DNA of 9,498 nt from Bacteroidota bacterium. GTDB lineage: Bacteria; Bacteroidota; UBA10030; UBA6906. Below, piece by piece: positions 6,295 to 9,498 of the stretch (position 1 is its first letter; every line of letters starts with the position of its first letter). The notes under the pieces are model-generated. The model saw only the letters and a program-made list of their open reading frames with translations, ran no database searches and was not told where the DNA came from. The position numbers and the translations under genes were made by a program. Location of the stretch: NCBI GenBank assembly GCA_016844425.1, contig JAERML010000178.1, forward strand, positions 1 through 9,498, read 5' to 3'.

Positions 6295-6537
6295 TTATGC
6301 CTGTTCTGTCCACCTGAACCAGGTCAGAGATGTGTGGGATGTGCTAGCAGGGGGGAGAACGCCGTTGGACAAAACATAATTAGGAATTGATGCCTGGTTT
6401 GTGTATGATGTAGTGTCAAATAACAGTACACCGCTTGTGCAGCTGCTGATGAACCGTACGAGTCCTTCCAAGGTCGCAACGCCATCATTCAGATAAGCTC
6501 GTTGGCGTACACCTTGCCCGGCGGTTGAGCCGGGTGT
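6295..6537 (-). pseudogene. Possible remnant of a Fn3-like surface protein
   Basis: A start-less minus-strand frame of 80 codons ends at TAA 6297-6295. It contains TSGVLLFDTTSYTNQASIPN followed by YVLSNGVLPPASTSHT and WFRWTEQA. This resembles the strand pattern of fibronectin-III-like modules found upstream of sorting tails in secreted Bacteroidota proteins (S.....VFDTT......V....L.P.T.Y.WRV). Its orientation matches the sorting-tail remnant at 6051-6200, from which it is separated only by the inverted repeat. Both may be pieces of one gene. The resemblance is by eye and weak. Confidence 0.35.
6517..6534 (+). promoter_or_regulatory. GC-rich hairpin in the leader of the cold-shock gene
   Basis: CCCGGC (6517-6522) and GCCGGG (6529-6534) form a 6-bp stem with a GGTTGA loop, 28 bases before the cold-shock start codon. 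TGTTTA follows, too weak for a confident terminator. Cold-shock mRNAs often have structured 5' leaders that influence translation with temperature; a role here is inference. No clear TAnnTTTG promoter was found upstream. Confidence 0.3.
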
Positions 6538-6562
6538 TTACACTACATGAAAGGACCGTTCC

Positions 6563-6766
6563 ATGGAAAAAGGAACAGTCAAATGGTTCAACGCAGCAAA
6601 AGGTTTCGGTTTCATTGCACGCGAAGGCGGCGAAGATGTGTTCGTCCACTTCAATGCGATCACGGCAAGCGGCTACAAGAGCTTGAATGAAGGCGACAAG
6701 GTTGAGTTTGATGTTGAGAAGGGTCCTAAAGGACTTAACGCATCGAACGTCAGCGTCGTCCAGTAA
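6563..6766 (+). CDS. Cold-shock domain protein (CspA family)
   Basis: A 67-residue single cold-shock domain, the usual family length. It starts [20 protein letters not shown] and shows both nucleic-acid-binding motifs: RNP1 (KGFGFI, residues 14-19) and RNP2 (VFVHF, residues 26-30). It ends with [11 protein letters not shown]. Such proteins are small cytoplasmic OB folds that bind single-stranded RNA and DNA and act as RNA chaperones. The start is fixed by GAAAGGA ending 7 bases before ATG 6563. The gene is complete, monocistronic and followed 26 bases later by an intrinsic terminator. Orthologues cannot be split reliably into cspA, cspC or others from sequence alone, so no symbol is given. 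It is intact even though the DNA immediately upstream is decayed. Confidence 0.97.
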   Translation: MEKGTVKWFNAAKGFGFIAREGGEDVFVHFNAITASGYKSLNEGDKVEFDVEKGPKGLNASNVSVVQ

Positions 6767-6790
6767 GAACGGAAACATGCTGTAACAATA

Positions 6791-6819
6791 AACCCTGCCC
6801 ACAAGGCAGGGTTTTTTTT
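6791..6819 (+). terminator. Intrinsic terminator of the cold-shock gene, possibly bidirectional
   Basis: AACCCTGCC (6791-6799), loop CACAA, GGCAGGGTT (6805-6813), with an eight-T run at 6812-6819. The stem is 7 GC-rich pairs plus two A-T pairs. On the minus strand the same stem is followed by TTTATTGTT, so it may also stop transcription of the convergent gene ending at 6853. Confidence 0.92.
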
Positions 6820-6852
6820 GACCCCCAGACCACCTCCACCCTTCGGACCGGG

Positions 6853-8223
6853 TCACCGCAAGAGAACAAGCTTCCTGGTTTGAGAAAACTCTCCTGCCCG
6901 AAGTAGGTAAAAGTACACGCCGCTCGAAAGGTCTCGACCTTCAAAGTCGACCGAGTATTCACCCGGTGCCTTCACCTCATTCACCAGCGTCGCAACTTCA
7001 CGACCAAGCACATCATACACTTTCAGACTCACGGACTCTCGACTCTTGACTGCATAGACTATTCTCGTTGTTGGATTGAACGGATTCGGATAGTTCTGAT
7101 GCAGTGCAAATCCCCGCGGAAGCTCACTTGAACCTTCCTTCACGTCTGAGACGATTATCGTACGTCTGTACACAGGCGCACCATCATTCTGGTTGCGGAA
7201 CATTCCCGCATACAGTTGAGCGGTAGCGAGACCTGCATAGCGCCCTGCCAGCGCGGATATTTTACGCGGCAAGGAGAGCCCTTCATCGATGCCAAGCCAT
7301 CCAGCGCCTCGATCGATACTCTGGAGAACTCCACCACCGCCGCCGCCATCTTCGTAAGCGGCAGCATAAATGTAGACAATTGCGCCAGCGTAGAGCGCCC
7401 AGAAAGTGGCCACTTCGGGATCCCCGAAGATCGAATGAACAAGGTTGAAAACCAGTGTGCCCGCTATTAATGCTTTATTGATTTTCCCGTTCGAGGTGCC
7501 GAGGATCAAGTACTCAACAAATCCAGCAGAGGCAAAGGACGAATCGCGCACAACAATGAGCGATACAACTGTATCGCCGGTTGCAGTTCCACCGACGCGG
7601 AGAAAGGATGTTCCTATATCGGTGGAGCGGTACACGCCAAGAAGATTCTGATTGGAATGTTGCACAGCAACGAATACCCCAGCGATATCACGCAGCCATG
7701 AACCTAGCGGCAAGTTGCCTCGGACACTCCATGTGCCGGTAGTTCCGCCGTTAAAATTGCTGACGAAATACAAGCGGGAGGCTACATGCACACGCAACGG
7801 ATTTGAAGGATCGAACGCGATGGCGAACACATTGTTGCCCGGACCGGCATCCCATGTGAGAGTCCATGTGGTACCATTGTCTGTGGAATAGTAGAGACGC
7901 TCGGTCTGAGAGGGGTTAGGCCAGACACTCGCGAAGAGGATGCTGTCCTGCTTCAGGGCAATCATGCGAGCGATATACGCAGGGAACACTCGCGTCCATG
8001 TATCTCCGCCATCTGTGGAGCGATGCACGCCGCCAGTATCGGCATTGGGCCAGTTGAAACTTCCTGTCGTTGCAAATAGATAGCCGTTACTTTGCTTTAC
8101 GACAAGGTCGGTGATGCCGCTTCCTTTCGGTGACGACGCGGTTTGCTGCCATTGCTGCGCACCAACAATCGAGGAAAGAATGAGGCAGAGTAGTGTTAAG
8201 ATGAATGCTGAAGAGTGGTGCAT
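6853..8223 (-). CDS. Secreted BNR/Asp-box repeat protein with type IX sorting tail
   Basis: A 456-residue exported protein. The start ATG 8223 is supported by GAGGG about 6 bases upstream and by the signal peptide MHHSSAFILTLLCLILSSIVGA-QQW that follows. The body carries Asp-box/BNR motifs of sialidase-like beta-propellers: RSTDGGDTWTR, YSTDNGTTWTL, RSTDIGTSFL and QSIDRGAGWLG. These motifs are structural and do not prove sialidase activity; no catalytic Arg/Tyr set could be identified. Residues 372-456 are the sorting domain: FALHQNYPNPFNPTT, VYDVLGREVATLVNEV, GVYFY, RKLVLLR. In this branch such tails direct proteins across the outer membrane by the type IX system, to the cell surface or medium. 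It lies 22 bases downstream of a similar gene, so the two are probably one transcript. The ligand is unknown. Confidence 0.93.
   Translation of the reverse strand: MHHSSAFILTLLCLILSSIVGAQQWQQTASSPKGSGITDLVVKQSNGYLFATTGSFNWPNADTGGVHRSTDGGDTWTRVFPAYIARMIALKQDSILFASVWPNPSQTERLYYSTDNGTTWTLTWDAGPGNNVFAIAFDPSNPLRVHVASRLYFVSNFNGGTTGTWSVRGNLPLGSWLRDIAGVFVAVQHSNQNLLGVYRSTDIGTSFLRVGGTATGDTVVSLIVVRDSSFASAGFVEYLILGTSNGKINKALIAGTLVFNLVHSIFGDPEVATFWALYAGAIVYIYAAAYEDGGGGGGVLQSIDRGAGWLGIDEGLSLPRKISALAGRYAGLATAQLYAGMFRNQNDGAPVYRRTIIVSDVKEGSSELPRGFALHQNYPNPFNPTTRIVYAVKSRESVSLKVYDVLGREVATLVNEVKAPGEYSVDFEGRDLSSGVYFYLLRAGEFSQTRKLVLLR
6920..7000 (-). repeat. Sorting-domain direct repeat, copy in the gene at 6853-8223
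   Basis: Bases 6920-7000 and 8313-8393 align without gaps with about 5 mismatches in 81, encoding TLVNEVK(A/S)PGEYSVDFEGR and the start of LSSGVYFY. Similarity is much lower outside the sorting domain. This points to strong constraint, gene conversion, or recent exchange of the tail module. Confidence 0.75.
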
Positions 8224-8245
8224 AGAACCCTCTATGTTTTTGGAA

Positions 8246-9498
8246 TCATCGAAGAAGAATCAGCTTCTTCGTTTGGACAAAATCCGATGTCGTCATTCGG
8301 TAGAAATACACCCCGCTCGAAAGGCCTCGACCTTCAAAGTCGACCGAGTATTCACCCGGTGACTTTACCTCATTCACCAGCGTCGTCACTTCACGCCCCA
8401 ACACATCAAAAACTCTCAACTCTATAAACTCTCGACTCTTGACTCTATAAACTATTTTTGTGCTCGGGTTGAACGGGTTCGGATAGTTTTGCTCAAGTGC
8501 GAATTGACCAGGAATGATTTTGTTCTCGCCAACAGATGTGAGCGGACTGGTACTCTGGAAAACGCCGCCGCCGTATGTTCCGAGAATGATCTGGCCAGCG
8601 AATGAAGAGGCAGACATTCCCCCCGCATTTCGTATAGTGAGAAATGAGACCTCAAATTCCCCTAAGGGACTGTTTTTGATCCAGGGATCCGATGAAAAAG
8701 CCGTGCGATGATAGAAACCACCGGACGCGCCGAGAATTTCGCGCAATGGTTCAGACGGACGCTCATAGAAACGGGAGTATCGAATCTTCACACCTGCGGT
8801 TAATAAGGGGGCGGAAAACCAGGAAGATGAAACACCATCATTCTCAACCACTGCATTCAGGTCAGTTGTTCCAAGCAGCTTGTTATCGGATGATCGATCA
8901 GATCCGATGAAACTCGTGAACTGCAACCCCCACTGGGGCCATGATTGCCCGCCAGTCGTGCTCTTGTAAACACCGTTCCCGCCAAACGGACCACCCGGGA
9001 AATTCCCCGTGAATGCAAAAAGATCTCCATTGGTTGCTTCCTCAATCCCCCTGATGTTCGTGCTGAGGGGGAGGGGGAACTGCGACCAGGTCATTCCGGC
9101 ATTTGTTGATTTTTGGACATTTGGACCTGCGCCCCCTGCATAAACAGTCCCATTGGGTTTGGTCAGAAAGTCCATGATGCCGGATGTACTCGTGCCGGTT
9201 GGGAAAAACGTATCCCCGCCATTTGTGGATTTGTACGCTCCGTTGCCGGCCGTTCCTGCAAAGACCGTGTTCCCCGATTGACTGATGACTTCGATAGTTG
9301 TGACAGGATCAATTGCAGGCAACCCGGAGCCTCCCGAAACCCAATTGACTCCGTCTATGGTCGTAAAAGCTCCATCGAACTGCGTTGAGACTGCCATCCC
9401 ATTATTATTCGTGATGCCGATGCCCGTGATGTGCGTACCGACTACGCCAGCCCTGGCATTCAGCCAATTCGTACCAAAGTCAATCGATCGAAACGCGG
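8246..9498 (-). CDS. Secreted BNR/Asp-box repeat protein with type IX sorting tail (N-terminus beyond right edge)
   Basis: The minus-strand frame is open from the stop at 8246 to the window edge; the ATG at 9397 is internal, because an in-frame Asp-box (FRSIDFGTNWLNARAG) lies upstream of it. Further Asp-boxes are YKSTNGGDTFF, QKSTNAGMTWSQ and YKSTTGGQSWPQ, spaced about 40-60 residues apart as in propeller blades. The last 85 residues form the sorting domain: FALEQNYPNPFNPST, VFDVLGREVTTLVNEV, GVYFY, KKLILLR. They are about 75% identical to the tail of the next gene, while the bodies differ much more. The short spacing (22 bases) to the gene at 6853-8223 suggests an operon. Such proteins often monitor or bind carbohydrates or serve as surface structures, but no function can be assigned. 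Confidence 0.92.
   Translation of the reverse strand, partial: AFRSIDFGTNWLNARAGVVGTHITGIGITNNNGMAVSTQFDGAFTTIDGVNWVSGGSGLPAIDPVTTIEVISQSGNTVFAGTAGNGAYKSTNGGDTFFPTGTSTSGIMDFLTKPNGTVYAGGAGPNVQKSTNAGMTWSQFPLPLSTNIRGIEEATNGDLFAFTGNFPGGPFGGNGVYKSTTGGQSWPQWGLQFTSFIGSDRSSDNKLLGTTDLNAVVENDGVSSSWFSAPLLTAGVKIRYSRFYERPSEPLREILGASGGFYHRTAFSSDPWIKNSPLGEFEVSFLTIRNAGGMSASSFAGQIILGTYGGGVFQSTSPLTSVGENKIIPGQFALEQNYPNPFNPSTKIVYRVKSREFIELRVFDVLGREVTTLVNEVKSPGEYSVDFEGRGLSSGVYFYRMTTSDFVQTKKLILLR
8313..8393 (-). repeat. Sorting-domain direct repeat, copy in the gene at 8246-9498
   Basis: Partner of the repeat at 6920-7000, same strand, offset 1393 bases. It lies in the tail of the upstream BNR gene. Confidence 0.75.
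8419..8453 (-). repeat. Short direct repeat inside the sorting-domain coding sequence
   Basis: ACTCTATAAACT occurs at 8419-8430 and 8442-8453, separated by 11 bases of CTCGACTCTTG. It encodes part of YRVKSREFIELRVF. The same place in the neighbouring gene (about 7030-7060) keeps the middle CTCGACTCTTGACT but not the two flanking copies. Confidence 0.5.

Noticed and set aside
6485..6856. Minus-strand 123-codon frame opposite the cold-shock gene
   Set aside because: It is antisense to an unmistakable cold-shock protein and reads through its terminator.
7216..7891. Several plus-strand frames opposite the BNR gene
   Set aside because: They are shadows of a well-supported minus-strand gene with signal peptide, Asp-boxes and sorting tail.
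1..9498. CRISPR array, tRNA, rRNA, riboswitch, integrase or phage module
   Set aside because: No regularly spaced repeats, cloverleaf sequences, rRNA motifs, transposase or integrase signatures were found on either strand by reading.

Overview
The window looks like chromosomal DNA from a member of the Bacteroidota / Chlorobiota-Ignavibacteriota branch. The main evidence is two secreted proteins that end in an NYPNPFNP...GVYFY...LLR tail, the type IX secretion (Por) C-terminal sorting signature common in that branch. A periplasmic two-component-propeller sensor kinase points the same way. So do promoter-like sites of the form TTG-N20-TAnnTTTG, which resemble the known Bacteroidota housekeeping promoter. 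No species can be named from the sequence alone.

Layout. (1) Positions 1-2813, minus strand: a large one-piece sensor histidine kinase with a signal peptide, about 13-14 propeller repeats, a Y_Y_Y domain, one membrane helix and a HisKA_3 dimerisation/phosphoacceptor segment. The ATPase domain lies beyond the left edge. A 4-bp tandem duplication (751-758) breaks the frame between propeller and Y_Y_Y domain. (2) Positions 3073-3750 and 5330-6044, plus strand: two near-identical copies of a small alpha/beta hydrolase with a complete Ser-Asp-His triad. The second copy carries a one-base insertion near its start. (3) Positions 3752-5101, minus strand, between the two hydrolases: a divergent YchF-type P-loop NTPase split by a one-base deletion, followed by the first 60 codons of a secreted dienelactone hydrolase. 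That second gene is cut off exactly where hydrolase copy 1 ends. (4) Positions 6045-6562: no intact gene. It holds the tail of a decayed sorted surface protein, an 18-bp inverted repeat, a second protein-like remnant and a small hairpin. (5) Positions 6563-6819: an intact cold-shock protein gene with a clear intrinsic terminator. (6) Positions 6853-9498, minus strand: two adjacent, probably co-transcribed secreted BNR/Asp-box repeat proteins with almost superimposable sorting tails. The upstream one runs off the right edge.

No single pathway ties the window together. The sensor kinase and the surface proteins fit a bacterium with a large secreted and periplasmic protein repertoire. The most notable pattern is genome wear: a hydrolase duplication whose copies both abut a truncated convergent gene, two surface-protein remnants and three separate small indels in otherwise well-conserved genes, all left of position 6540, while the right 3 kb is intact. 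Sequencing or assembly error is a live explanation for the indels but not for the truncations. I found no convincing undescribed system, CRISPR array, tRNA or rRNA.
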